Positions 34,276 to 43,283 of a stretch of 64,000 nt of DNA are shown here, in pieces. The stretch covers positions 1 to 64,000 of the forward strand of contig NZ_PVEP01000011.1 of assembly GCF_002973535.1 (NCBI RefSeq). The letters run 5' to 3'. This DNA is from Albidovulum denitrificans (GTDB lineage Bacteria > Pseudomonadota > Alphaproteobacteria > Rhodobacterales > Rhodobacteraceae). Each line of letters starts with the position of its first letter. Position 1 is the first letter of the stretch. Under the pieces are notes generated by a model. The model was not told where the DNA came from, searched no databases, and saw only the letters and a list, made by a program, of their open reading frames with translations. The position numbers and the translations under genes are program-made.

Positions 34276-35262
34276 ATGGGTTCGAAGCGGCTGAGTGTTG
34301 TGGTGACGCGACGCCTGCCCGAGGTCGTCGAGACCCGGATGAAGGAGCTGTTCGATGTCGAACTGCGCAATCCCGACACCCGCATGACGCGGGAGGAACT
34401 GGGCGCCGCCATGCAGCGGGCCGATGTCCTTGTCCCTTGCGTGACCGACCATATCGACGCGACCCTTCTGGCGCAGGCGGGGGAGCGGTTGAAGCTGATC
34501 GCGAACTATGGCGCCGGGGTCGACCATATCGACGTTCACACCGCGCGGCAGCGGGGCGTTCTGGTGTCGAACACGCCGGGCGTGGTGACCGAGGATACCG
34601 CCGACATGACCATGGCGCTGATCCTGGCCGTGACGCGGCGCATCCCGGAAGGGCTGGCGCTGATGCAGTCCGGCGACTGGCAGGGCTGGGCGCCGACCGC
34701 GATGATGGGCGGGCGCGTCGGCGGGCGGCGGCTGGGCATCCTCGGCATGGGGCGGATCGGTACCGCCGTGGCGCGCCGGGCGCGCGCCTTCGGGATGCAG
34801 ATCCACTACCACAACCGCAAGCGCCTGCGGCCCGAGATCGAGCAGGAGGTTGAGGCGACCTATTGGGAAAGCCTTGACCAGATGGTCAGCCGGATGGACG
34901 TGATTTCCGTGAACTGCCCACATACGCCCTCGACCTTCCACCTGATGAACGCCCGGCGTCTGAAGTTGCTGAAACCCTCGGCCGTGGTGGTGAACACATC
35001 GCGCGGCGAGGTGATCGACGAAAACGCCCTGACCCGGATGCTGCGGGCGGGAGAGATCGCGGGCGCCGGGCTTGACGTTTTCGAGCATGGGCATGAGATC
35101 AACCCCCGCCTGCGCGAGCTGACGAATGTGGTCCTTCTGCCCCATATGGGTTCGGCCACCGTCGAGGGCCGGGTCGAGATGGGCGAGAAGGTCATCATCA
35201 ACGTCAAGACCTTCGCCGACGGCCACCGCCCGCCCGATCTGGTGGTGCCGGGGATGTTGTGA
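34276..35262 (+). CDS. D-2-hydroxyacid (glycerate/glyoxylate-type) dehydrogenase
   Basis: A 328-residue NAD(P)-dependent reductase of the GhrB/D-glycerate dehydrogenase group. The NAD-binding loop is RRLGILGMGRIGTAVARRAR (residues about 151-170). Catalytic residues are Arg in VVNTSRGEVIDENALTRML, Glu in GLDVFEHGHEIN and His in VVLLPHMGSATVEGRVEMG. The N-terminal substrate domain has LKLIANYGAGVDHIDVHTAR and VSNTPGVVTEDTADMTMALI, typical of the glyoxylate/hydroxypyruvate type. AGGAGG sits 7 bases before the ATG at 34276. Likely substrates are glyoxylate or hydroxypyruvate. The ORF carrying the shadow 34233-34853 is not real. Confidence 0.9.
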   Translation: MGSKRLSVVVTRRLPEVVETRMKELFDVELRNPDTRMTREELGAAMQRADVLVPCVTDHIDATLLAQAGERLKLIANYGAGVDHIDVHTARQRGVLVSNTPGVVTEDTADMTMALILAVTRRIPEGLALMQSGDWQGWAPTAMMGGRVGGRRLGILGMGRIGTAVARRARAFGMQIHYHNRKRLRPEIEQEVEATYWESLDQMVSRMDVISVNCPHTPSTFHLMNARRLKLLKPSAVVVNTSRGEVIDENALTRMLRAGEIAGAGLDVFEHGHEINPRLRELTNVVLLPHMGSATVEGRVEMGEKVIINVKTFADGHRPPDLVVPGML

Positions 35263-35396
35263 GGGCGCGGCGACGATAGCGGCCTTCCCCCCCTGACCCA
35301 CGGCCAGAAAGCCGCAGGAATTGTCCGCTGCGGTCACGCTTGTGCCAGATTCCGCGACAATCTTTCCGCCAGATTCGAATTGCCGGAAAGAGTTCC

Positions 35397-36632
35397 ATGT
35401 CAAAAGCCTATCTGGGCGCCTTCGTCGCCATCGCCCTCGCCGCCGTAGGGGCCGTCGATTACATCAATCAGGCCAAGACGGCGGGCTCGAAGCCAGGGCA
35501 ATTCGGTGTCGGCGACTATGTCGGCACCATTTCCGGGCGCTTCATCGCACAGCGGCAGGCCATGGCCGATGCCGCCGCGCGGCAGGACCTTCTGGCGCAG
35601 GACCCGCGCGATCTCTTGCCCGAGGCGCCCGAAGGCTGGACCCGCCACGACTGGGATGAGGCAAGCGCGGATGTGTTCGGTCGCCGCTATGACATGCGCA
35701 AGGATGACTTCCTCCCCGAAGAAATGAAGCAGGACAAGACCCTGCAGGCGTTCGCCGCGCTTGAAAAAGCGGCGGGGGACAAGAAGGACGCGGCCGAGGT
35801 CTATGTCTATGAAAAACCCGGCGCCATCATCGCGCTGCGCCTTGTGGTCAAGCGATCCGAGGGCGGCGGCGGGATCAGTGGCGGGGCGATGAAGATGGTG
35901 GCGAACAATATCGAGGCGATGTCGGGCAAGGACGGTTTCGCCGTGATCCGGGGCGTCACCTTCCGCGAGGAGCTGGGGATGTTCGGGGCCGGTGCGGAGG
36001 AGCGTGACTACCGCGTCTTTTCCGGGCGGATCGGCCAGACCGTCCTGATTTCCGCGCGGGTCAAGGCCGAGGATGCCGATGTCATCGCCCTTCTCGACCA
36101 GATCGACTATGACCGCCTGAACAAGACGCTGAAAGAGCCGGTCGCCGGAATCGGCAGCGAGGCGCCGGACCTCACGCCCGAGGAACAGCTGGCCCTGGCC
36201 CAGCAGCGGGTCGAGGCGGATAGCCACCAGCAGCGGATCGACACCGCCGAACAGCATTTGCGCCTGCAAGAGGCAGCGCTGGAGATCAACCACCGCAACG
36301 GCGTGATCGACGATCAGCACTATGAGGACATCAAGACCAAGCTCGCCAAACAGCGCACGCGGATCGAGGCGATGGCGGAGACGCCGCAGGCCGACATGCA
36401 GACAGCCGCAGCCGAGGTCCCGCAGGAAGCGCCGGCCGCCGGTCAGGGCGGCGGGCTTTTCGGCCAGATCCTTGGCAGCATCGGCTTTGGCGGCAGCACG
36501 GGATCGGCCGACACCCCCATCGAGCCCGCCCCCACCCCTGTTGAGGCGAAGGCGAAGATCAAGGTCAACGCCCTTGGCTCCGGCGCCTGCGAAAGCACCG
36601 GCCTGGGCAAGCGCTGCAAGATCGGCGAGTGA
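35397..36632 (+). CDS. Membrane-anchored protein of unknown function
   Basis: A 411-residue protein that I do not recognise. Its N-terminus MSKAYLGAFVAIALAAVGAV is a signal anchor or signal peptide. Residues 60-230 are soluble and mixed alpha/beta (EGWTRHDWDEASADVFGRRY; VRGVTFREELGMFGAGAEER-like segment). Residues about 265-340 form a long charged helix, likely coiled coil (PEEQLALAQQRVEADSHQQR; LRLQEAALEINHRNGVIDDQ). A Gln/Ala/Pro linker leads to a C-terminus with two Cys (GSGACESTGLGKRCKIGE) that could form a disulfide. GGAAAG lies before the ATG at 35397. It is convergent with the oxidoreductase gene: the stops TGA and TCA meet as TGATCA with no gap. Confidence 0.75.
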   Translation: MSKAYLGAFVAIALAAVGAVDYINQAKTAGSKPGQFGVGDYVGTISGRFIAQRQAMADAAARQDLLAQDPRDLLPEAPEGWTRHDWDEASADVFGRRYDMRKDDFLPEEMKQDKTLQAFAALEKAAGDKKDAAEVYVYEKPGAIIALRLVVKRSEGGGGISGGAMKMVANNIEAMSGKDGFAVIRGVTFREELGMFGAGAEERDYRVFSGRIGQTVLISARVKAEDADVIALLDQIDYDRLNKTLKEPVAGIGSEAPDLTPEEQLALAQQRVEADSHQQRIDTAEQHLRLQEAALEINHRNGVIDDQHYEDIKTKLAKQRTRIEAMAETPQADMQTAAAEVPQEAPAAGQGGGLFGQILGSIGFGGSTGSADTPIEPAPTPVEAKAKIKVNALGSGACESTGLGKRCKIGE

Positions 36633-37607
36633 TCAAAGCGTCAGGATCGTCGATCCGGTCGTCCCCCGCGCCTCAAGCGCGCGGTGGGCTTCGGCGATCC
36701 GATCCAGCGGGAAGCGCTGGCCGATCTCGATCTTCACCGCGCCGGACGTGACCTTGGCGAAAAGCCGCGCCGCCATCTCCTGACAGGTGGCGTGATCCGC
36801 GATATGGGTGAACAGCGTCGGCCGGGTGATCTTCAACGATCCGCGTGACGATAGCGCCAGAAGGTCCACCGGCGGCACGGGACCCGAGGCATTGCCGAAG
36901 CTGATCATCATCCCCAGCGGGCGAAGACTGTTCAGCGAGCCTTCGAACGTGTCCTTGCCGACCGCGTCCATGACCACATCGACGCCGCGCCCTTCGGTGA
37001 TCTCGCGCACGCGGGCGGCAAAATCGCCGTTGCGGTAGTTGATCGCATGGGCCGCGCCGTGTTCCAGCGCCATCTGGCACTTCTCATCCGTTCCGGCGGT
37101 GGCGATCAGGTTGATCCCCTCGGAGCGCGCCCATTGGCAGGCGATCAGGCCGACGCCCCCGGCGGCGGCGTGAAACAGCACCCAGTCGCCGCGTTTGATC
37201 GGCGTCGTGCGGGTAAAAAGGTAATCGACCGTCAGCCCCTTCAGCATCATCGCGGCCCCTTCGTCGAAGGAAATGCCGTCCGGCAGCGGACAGACCTGCG
37301 CGGCGGGCATGGCGCGCGCCTCGGCATAGGCGCCCGGCGGGGCGGCGGCATAGGCGGCGCGGTCACCGGGTTTCAGATGGGTGACGCCATCGCCCACCGC
37401 CTCGACCACGCCCGCGGCCTCCATCCCAAGCGCGGCGGGAAGCTGCATCTTGTAAAGCCCGGTGCGCTGGTAGACGTCGATGAAGTTCAGCCCGACGGCC
37501 TTTTGGGTGATGCGGATTTCTCCCGGTCCCGGATCGCCCACCGGGCGGTCGACCAGTTTCAGAACCTCCGGTCCGCCGTGATCCTCGATGATGACGGTGC
37601 GTGCCAT
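36633..37607 (-). CDS. NADPH:quinone oxidoreductase (zinc-free MDR family)
   Basis: A 324-residue medium-chain reductase, QOR type. The N-terminal domain has GEIRITQKAVGLNFIDVYQR TGLY and LPAALGMEAAGVVEAVGDGV, without the zinc-ligand Cys/His of alcohol dehydrogenases. The NADPH loop is VLFHAAAGGVGLIACQWARS (residues about 144-163), followed by GRGVDVVMDAVGKDTFEGSL. It reduces quinones by one or two electrons, cytosolic. The frame is open to 37919, but GGGAGAGTGG precedes the ATG at 37607 and the family begins there. It is separated from the C13 peptidase gene by 94 bases on the same strand. Confidence 0.92.
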   Translation of the reverse strand: MARTVIIEDHGGPEVLKLVDRPVGDPGPGEIRITQKAVGLNFIDVYQRTGLYKMQLPAALGMEAAGVVEAVGDGVTHLKPGDRAAYAAAPPGAYAEARAMPAAQVCPLPDGISFDEGAAMMLKGLTVDYLFTRTTPIKRGDWVLFHAAAGGVGLIACQWARSEGINLIATAGTDEKCQMALEHGAAHAINYRNGDFAARVREITEGRGVDVVMDAVGKDTFEGSLNSLRPLGMMISFGNASGPVPPVDLLALSSRGSLKITRPTLFTHIADHATCQEMAARLFAKVTSGAVKIEIGQRFPLDRIAEAHRALEARGTTGSTILTL

Positions 37608-37701
37608 GATCCACTCTCCCTGTTCGCGAAGCTGCCCCGAAGATGTAGGCGCGGGGCGCGGCGGGGTCGAGTCCCCCGGAACGGCCGGGCGTTCAGACCC
37701 C

Positions 37702-39066
37702 TCAGCTTTGGTCGGGGTGGAACCCGTCAAGGAACGCGCCCATCTTCGTGCCGATCGCGATCTGCGGGTTGGATGGGGGCAGCCCTTCGTCCTTCTCGCG
37801 CCGTTCGATCGCTTCGCTGGCCCGGTCGAAGGCCAGACGAAAATCGCCGGTGTCGCGCAGCGCCTTGTCGAAATAGGCGCGGCCGAATTCGGTCCAGAGG
37901 TTTTCAGAGGCGCAGCCAAAGGAGGTCCGGTCGGCGGCGGCGGCGGTGATGACCATCCGGTCCGGCGCCGCGAGGTTGTCCACGAAGGAGCCGGAGTAAC
38001 AGGCCTGCACGACGATGATCAGGTTCGTCAGCCCGCTTTCGTCGATCATCGCCGAAAGCTCCTCGGACGCCAGATTGTTCAGACCGGCGTCGTAGAAGCC
38101 CAGCGAAAAGCTCTCTGGCCCGCCATGCGAGGTTAGGTAAAGCAGCGTCGCGTCCCGGTCGGGGTCGGCCAGCCCTGCCACCGCGTTCAGCGCCTCTTGC
38201 AGGTTCCGGCGGCCAAGCATCGGGTTTTCGAACGGCTGCGCATCGCTGTTGGCAAGGATCAGCGTCCGCCCCTCCGCGCCGCCCTGCATCGGTTTGAGGA
38301 TGTCACGGATCTGGGTCGCCTCACGCAGGAACACGCCTTGATAAGAGGTGCCGGCGCCGAGGATCGCGTAAAGGTCGGCGCGGTCGGGGTCATTCGCGTC
38401 CAGCGCGCGGACCGCGCCGGCCATCAGGCCGGGCTGGGCATAGTAAAGGCGTTCCACATCGACGCGGGTATAGGCGGCTTCGGTGCTTTCGGGCATTTGC
38501 GGATAGAAAAGGACGGCACGCGGCATGAACAGCGCGGCCAGGACCGAGACGATGCCATAGCCACCGACCGCAAGACCCGCCCGGACACCACCGCGCAGCC
38601 CCGGCCCCTTCAGAACCCGGAAGAGACCGATGAAGACGATCACATAAAGCGCCCAGGAAAAGACGGTGGCAATGCCATCCTCGATACCGAGGCCCGTCAT
38701 CCGCATGAGGGCGCCGGTGACGATCAGAAACAGCGTGTTCCCCACCAGGGTCGCGAAAAGCGCGGGCCAGAACCGCTCGCCCCGGCCCATGATCCAGACG
38801 GCAAGGACCAGCGCCAGGAACAGCACCGCCTGACCGGCCAGAACCGAGGTGACGCCCCAGGGTTCGAACGAACCGACAGGCCAGACCACCACCAGCCCCC
38901 AGAGCAAGGTCGCCAGAAGGTTGACCGCGAAACAAAGCGCAAGCTGCGCGCCCGTGACCTCAAGCGCCGCCGCGTCGAAGCGCAGGGGCAGAAAGGCGCG
39001 GGCGGCCCCTGCCGCATTGCGGGCGAAGCCCTGAAAAAGACCAGTCGTCAAAAGAAACACCTGCAC
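37702..39066 (-). CDS. Membrane-bound C13 (legumain/caspase-fold) peptidase
   Basis: A 454-residue protein with a polytopic N-terminal half and a C-terminal peptidase domain. Hydrophobic segments lie near residues 41-63, 74-92, 102-121, 133-150 and 166-186. The catalytic dyad is His314 (LYLTSHGGPES) and Cys356 (IIVVQACYSGSFVDNL), the H-G spacer and Q-A-C-x-S-G-x-F pattern of clan CD enzymes. The preceding DLYAILGAGTSYQGVFLREA to LQEALNAVAGLADPDRDATL is the alpha/beta sandwich. Such proteins are found across Proteobacteria, with no known physiological substrate. The start is a GTG at 39066; AAGGAGAGG lies about 20 bases upstream, so the start is not certain. It is divergent from the FAD/GcvT gene. 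Confidence 0.85.
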   Translation of the reverse strand: MQVFLLTTGLFQGFARNAAGAARAFLPLRFDAAALEVTGAQLALCFAVNLLATLLWGLVVVWPVGSFEPWGVTSVLAGQAVLFLALVLAVWIMGRGERFWPALFATLVGNTLFLIVTGALMRMTGLGIEDGIATVFSWALYVIVFIGLFRVLKGPGLRGGVRAGLAVGGYGIVSVLAALFMPRAVLFYPQMPESTEAAYTRVDVERLYYAQPGLMAGAVRALDANDPDRADLYAILGAGTSYQGVFLREATQIRDILKPMQGGAEGRTLILANSDAQPFENPMLGRRNLQEALNAVAGLADPDRDATLLYLTSHGGPESFSLGFYDAGLNNLASEELSAMIDESGLTNLIIVVQACYSGSFVDNLAAPDRMVITAAAADRTSFGCASENLWTEFGRAYFDKALRDTGDFRLAFDRASEAIERREKDEGLPPSNPQIAIGTKMGAFLDGFHPDQS

Positions 39067-39225
39067 GTCACAACGTTCGGTTGATCCTCTCCTTCAACTA
39101 CGGCGAGAATTGGGCCTGTGACCCCCAGCCATGTCGTTTTTACACCGCGACAGGTCGGGCTGACCTTTCCGCATTTCTTCCGCTCTGTCAGATAGACTAC
39201 AGCCATGAATGCGAGGAGTCGGCCG

Positions 39226-41727
39226 ATGAAGACCCATGTCAAAGCCCTAGTCGTCGGCGGCGGCGCCGTCGGAACCGGGATCGCCTATCATCTGGCCAAG
39301 GCCGGGTGGGACACGATGCTGATCGAGCGGGATGAGCTGACGTCAGGCTCCACCTGGCACGCGGCGGGTCTGCTGCCCCTCTTCAACATGTCCTACGCGA
39401 CGACGCATATCCACAAATACTCCGTCGATTTCTACAAGACGCTTGAGGCCGAGACGGGCCTGAACGCGGGCTTTTCCATCTGCGGCAACCTGCGCATGGC
39501 GCAGACCGATGCGCGGATGGACGAATACATGCTTTATTCCTCGGTCGCGGAAACGGCGGGGGTCTATCACGAATTCCTGACCCCGAAAGAGATGAAGGAG
39601 CGTTGGCCGCTTCTGCGCACGGACGACCTGAAAGGCGCGCTCTTCCACCCGCAGGACGGTTATATCAACCCCGCCGACGTGACCCAGGCGATGGCCAAGG
39701 GCGCGCGCCAGCACGGCTGCACGATTGAGCGGAAGTGGCAGGTCGACAGCTACAAGTGGACCGGGTCGGAGTGGATCGTCACCCTGACCAAGATGGTCGA
39801 GAAGGGCGGCAACCTCGTTCCGTCCGAGGAACAGACCGAGGTTCATGCCGAACACGTCGTCACCGCGACGGGCAACCACGCCCAGCGCACCGCGCGGCTT
39901 CTGGGCATCAAGATCCCGGCGATCCCGGTCGAACACCAGTATATCGTGACCGAACCGGACCCGGCGCTTCAGGCATGGCGCGCGGCGGGCAACCCGGAAC
40001 ACCCGGTTCTGCGCGATGCCGACGCCAAGTGGTATGTCCGCGAGGAACGCGGCGGCTGGATCCTCGGCCCCTACGAACGGAACGCTCCGGCCCGCTTCCT
40101 TTACGACGTGCCGGAAAGCTTCCGCGCCGACCTCTTCCCGCTTGATCTTGAGCGGATCGAGGAAGAATACATGTCGATGATCCACCGTCTGCCGTCGTCG
40201 GAGACCGTGGGCCTCAAGGACGATTTCAACGGCCCGATCTGCTACACGCCCGATGGCAACCCGCTGGTTGGCCCGGCGCCAGGCCTGCGCAACATGTGGC
40301 TGGCCGAGGGGTTCAGCTTCGGCATCACGGCGGCGGGTGGCACCGGCTATTACCTTGCCCAGATGATGGTGAATGGTGAGGCCGAGATCGACATGGCCTC
40401 GCTTGATCCCAAGCGCTACGGCTCTTGGATGACGACCGAATATGCGGCGCGCAAGAACGAGGAATGCTATGAGCATGTCTTCATCCTGCACCACCCGGAC
40501 GAAGAGCGTGAAGCGGCCCGCCCGCTGCGCACCGCCCCCGCCTATGACCGCCAGAAGGCGGCGGGCGCGCAGATGGGTCAGGTCAACGGCTGGGAACGGC
40601 CGAACTACTACGGGCCGAAGGATGCGCCCGCCTCGTTCGATCATGACTCGCGCAGCTTCCGCCGTGGCGGCTGGTGGCAATATGCGGTGGATGAGGCGAA
40701 GGCGGTGCGTGAGACCGCCGGTCTCATCGACGCCTCGGCCTTTACCAAGCATATCGTCCGTGGCCCCGGCGCGACGGCGTTCCTTGACTGGTTCACCTGC
40801 AACGCGCTGCCGAAGGTCGGCCGGATCAACCTGACCTACGCGCTGACCGATGCGGGGACCACGCGGACCGAATACACCATCGTGCGGAATGGCGAGAACG
40901 ACTATTACCTCGTCTCCGCTGGCGCCTGGACGGCCTATGACGCGGATTACCTGAAGAAGTCGGCCGAGGACTTCATGGCCCAGGGCGGCGGCTATATCGA
41001 CATCCACGATGTGACGACCCAATGGGGCGTCTTCGCCATCGCAGGTCCGAAATCGCGCGATATCCTGAAAGAGATCATCAAGGATGCCGAGCCGGAAACG
41101 GCGCTGACGAACAAGCGTTTCCCGTGGCTGTCGGCGCGCAAGATCGAACTTGGCATGTGCCCGGTCAACGCGATCCGCGTGGCCTATACGGGCGAGCTTG
41201 GCTGGGAACTGCATCACCCGGTCGAGATGGGGCGTTACCTCTGGGACCTGCTGGTCGAGGCCGGTGAAAAGCACGGCATGAAGCTCGTGGGTGCGCGGGC
41301 GCAGAACTGGCTGCGGCAGGAAAAAAGCTACCGCGCCTTCGGGACCGAGCTTGGCCGCGACGCGACGCCGGCCGAGGCGGGGCTGGACCGCTTCATCGAC
41401 CGGACCAAGGACTTCCGTGGCAAGGAGGCGATGGAAAAGACCGGCATCCGCGCGATGTGCGTCACGCTTCTGATCGACGGGCCGTCGGATACCGATCCCT
41501 GGGGCAAGGAGGCGCTGCTGCTGAACGGCGAAAAGATCGGGCGCCTGACCTCGGGCGGCTATTCGGTCGCCTTCGGCAAGCAGATCGGCATGGGCTATGT
41601 CCGCCCCGATCTGGCCGCCGTCGGCACCAAGCTGAAGGTCAGGATGCTGCGGCAGGAATGGGATGCCGAGGTGGTCGAGGACAGCCCCTTCGACCCGTCG
41701 AACGAACGCATCCGCGTGAACGGCTGA
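39226..41727 (+). CDS. FAD-dependent dehydrogenase with GcvT domain (dimethylglycine/sarcosine type)
   Basis: An 833-residue flavoprotein in which an amine-oxidising half is fused to a folate-binding half. The N-terminal DAO domain begins KALVVGGGAVGTGIAYHLAK and has SGSTWHAAGLLPLFNMSYAT, whose His is the site of covalent FAD in dimethylglycine dehydrogenase. The C-terminal aminomethyltransferase (GcvT) domain starts around residue 430 and ends in ARMLRQEWDAEVVEDSPFDP-like sequence (KVRMLRQEWDAEVVEDSPFD). Known relatives demethylate dimethylglycine, sarcosine or similar, placing the carbon on tetrahydrofolate. The ATG at 39226 has GAGGAG 7 bases upstream; 39205 is an alternative. Substrate is not fixed by sequence. 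A terminator follows. Confidence 0.88.
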   Translation: MKTHVKALVVGGGAVGTGIAYHLAKAGWDTMLIERDELTSGSTWHAAGLLPLFNMSYATTHIHKYSVDFYKTLEAETGLNAGFSICGNLRMAQTDARMDEYMLYSSVAETAGVYHEFLTPKEMKERWPLLRTDDLKGALFHPQDGYINPADVTQAMAKGARQHGCTIERKWQVDSYKWTGSEWIVTLTKMVEKGGNLVPSEEQTEVHAEHVVTATGNHAQRTARLLGIKIPAIPVEHQYIVTEPDPALQAWRAAGNPEHPVLRDADAKWYVREERGGWILGPYERNAPARFLYDVPESFRADLFPLDLERIEEEYMSMIHRLPSSETVGLKDDFNGPICYTPDGNPLVGPAPGLRNMWLAEGFSFGITAAGGTGYYLAQMMVNGEAEIDMASLDPKRYGSWMTTEYAARKNEECYEHVFILHHPDEEREAARPLRTAPAYDRQKAAGAQMGQVNGWERPNYYGPKDAPASFDHDSRSFRRGGWWQYAVDEAKAVRETAGLIDASAFTKHIVRGPGATAFLDWFTCNALPKVGRINLTYALTDAGTTRTEYTIVRNGENDYYLVSAGAWTAYDADYLKKSAEDFMAQGGGYIDIHDVTTQWGVFAIAGPKSRDILKEIIKDAEPETALTNKRFPWLSARKIELGMCPVNAIRVAYTGELGWELHHPVEMGRYLWDLLVEAGEKHGMKLVGARAQNWLRQEKSYRAFGTELGRDATPAEAGLDRFIDRTKDFRGKEAMEKTGIRAMCVTLLIDGPSDTDPWGKEALLLNGEKIGRLTSGGYSVAFGKQIGMGYVRPDLAAVGTKLKVRMLRQEWDAEVVEDSPFDPSNERIRVNG

Positions 41728-41748
41728 ACGACATCACCGAAACGACAG

Positions 41749-41774
41749 GGGGCCGCATCGCGCGGCCCCTTTTT
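41749..41774 (+). terminator. Rho-independent terminator after the FAD/GcvT gene
   Basis: GGGGCCGC (41749-41756) and GCGGCCCC (41762-41769) form an 8-base stem with loop ATCGC, followed by five T residues. Confidence 0.9.
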
Positions 41775-41802
41775 CGTCTGCGCCCCTCTCTGCGCCGCCC
41801 CG

Positions 41803-42252
41803 TCAGCGGCGCCCGAAATCCTCTGCTGTCAGGACGCCGTCACCGTTGCGGTCAAGCTGGGCGAAAAGCGTATCTGTCGCCTTGACGAATTCCTCCTTCG
41901 TGACCACGCCATTGCCGTCGAGATCGTTGAAGGGCGGCTCCATCGCGGCCTTGACGAAGCGGCCCGGCCCCTTGCCCATGCCTTGTCCGCCGCCCTGCCC
42001 CTGATTGCCCTCTTCGGCTGCCAGGTGGTCAGCGATCATCGCCCATTCCCCGGGCTGCAGATTTCCGTCCTCGCTTTGATCGAACATGAAGAAGACATCG
42101 CCACGTTTCTCGCGTGCTTCCTCCGGCGTGACGTGGCCGTCCCCGTTCAGGTCCCATTGTTCGATGAAATGGACGCCGGGAATGCCCTGCTGGGCGAAAG
42201 CCGGACCGCCGATCAGAAACAGCGCGGCGAGAACGGGGGGGATGCGGGTCAT
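41803..42252 (-). CDS. Exported EF-hand protein
   Basis: A 149-residue protein with a signal peptide (IPPVLAALFLIGGPAFA) and four EF-hand loops: DLNGDGHVTPEE, DQSEDGNLQPGE, DLDGNGVVTKEE and DRNGDGVLTAED. These carry the Asp/Asn and Glu ligands for Ca2+; loop 2 has a Ser and Glu at positions 3-4 and may bind weakly. A Gly/Gln-rich linker (EEGNQGQGGGQGMGKG) lies between the pairs. It is probably a periplasmic calcium buffer or sensor. The ATG at 42252 has AGGAAGGACC upstream; the frame is open to 42363. It lies 107 bases downstream of the GH25 gene on the same strand. Confidence 0.88.
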   Translation of the reverse strand: MTRIPPVLAALFLIGGPAFAQQGIPGVHFIEQWDLNGDGHVTPEEAREKRGDVFFMFDQSEDGNLQPGEWAMIADHLAAEEGNQGQGGGQGMGKGPGRFVKAAMEPPFNDLDGNGVVTKEEFVKATDTLFAQLDRNGDGVLTAEDFGRR

Positions 42253-42359
42253 GGCGATGGTCCTTCCTGCGATGGGTGATGGGTGTCCAACGCAGAACCC
42301 GGCCGATTCCGTCGCCCGCCGCCGGGGATTTTTCCGGCAACCGCCCGTCCGTCCCCGGA

Positions 42360-43175
42360 TCAAAGCCGCCGCGACGCCAGCCAGGCCTGCCAGTCCGCCG
42401 CCGAGCCGCCGAAGGCATTGGCATCGACCTTGCCCGCAATACCGGGGATGGCGGCGGTGCCGCTATACTGCCAGAAGGTCCAGTCATGGCCCGGATAGCG
42501 ATCCTCGGGGTGCGCGGTGACCGAACGCAGCCAGAACTCCGCCCCCCGGACGCGCCACAGTTCGTTATCGCGGAAGAAATCGACCGTGGTGTAGATGATC
42601 GGCCGGGTGCCGTAATGGCCCGCGAACAGCGACACCATCTGCCGCGCATCGGCCCGCACATCGCCTGCCGGACGGCGGGCGGAACAGGTCGGGGAAAACG
42701 GCGTCCATTCCATGTCGATCACCGGGGGCAGCATGCCGCTTTCCTTCGGGACATGGCGGAAGAACCAGCGCGCCTGCTCGGACGCGGCGCGGCAGTGGTA
42801 GAAGAAATGATAGGCCCCGCGCGGCACCCCTGCCCGGCGGGCGGCGCGCCAGTGGTCGCGAAACATCGGGTCGACCATGTCGCCGCCCTCGGTCGCCTTG
42901 ATGAAGGCAAAGCTGACGCCATTGGCGCGGGCGGTGTCCCAGTCGATGGCGGTCTGGAACCGCGCCACGTCGATGCCGTGGACGGGGTAGCGGCGCGGGT
43001 GGGCGCGGCCCCAGTCCACGGGATCGTGATCGTCGAAGCGGACCCGCGCCGGGGCGGGGGCCGCCATCGCGACAAGGCGCGGATCGTCGCGCCGGGCGAC
43101 CGTCTCCTGCCGTCCGCAGGCCGACAGGACCGCCCCGGCGGCGAGGAGTGCTATGGCATGGCGTCGGCGCATCAT
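42360..43175 (-). CDS. GH25-family lysozyme-like lipoprotein
   Basis: A 271-residue lipoprotein with a muramidase-type (glycoside hydrolase 25) domain. The signal MMRRRHAIALLAAGAVLSAC has lipobox LSAC (Cys20). The domain begins VHGIDVARFQTAIDWDTARA (conserved Asp near residue 69) and continues FAFIKATEGGDMVDPMFRDH (catalytic-site Asp and Glu) and AGVPRGAYHFFYHCRAASEQ. PPVIDMEWTP carries the DxE catalytic pair. It ends GHDWTFWQYSGTAAIPGIAG KVDANAF, the usual GH25 close. It would cut peptidoglycan from the outer membrane or inner face. The ATGs at 43175 and 43172 are adjacent; either may serve. Confidence 0.92.
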   Translation of the reverse strand: MMRRRHAIALLAAGAVLSACGRQETVARRDDPRLVAMAAPAPARVRFDDHDPVDWGRAHPRRYPVHGIDVARFQTAIDWDTARANGVSFAFIKATEGGDMVDPMFRDHWRAARRAGVPRGAYHFFYHCRAASEQARWFFRHVPKESGMLPPVIDMEWTPFSPTCSARRPAGDVRADARQMVSLFAGHYGTRPIIYTTVDFFRDNELWRVRGAEFWLRSVTAHPEDRYPGHDWTFWQYSGTAAIPGIAGKVDANAFGGSAADWQAWLASRRL

Positions 43176-43283
43176 GGCCCCCGTTCTGGACGCGAGTCGG
43201 TTGCCCCGATGATGGCGAAGCCCCGCGCCCTGACAAGGGGCGTTTGCGTTATGCCCTGGCCGCTGCGCGATGCCCCGCCGTCG

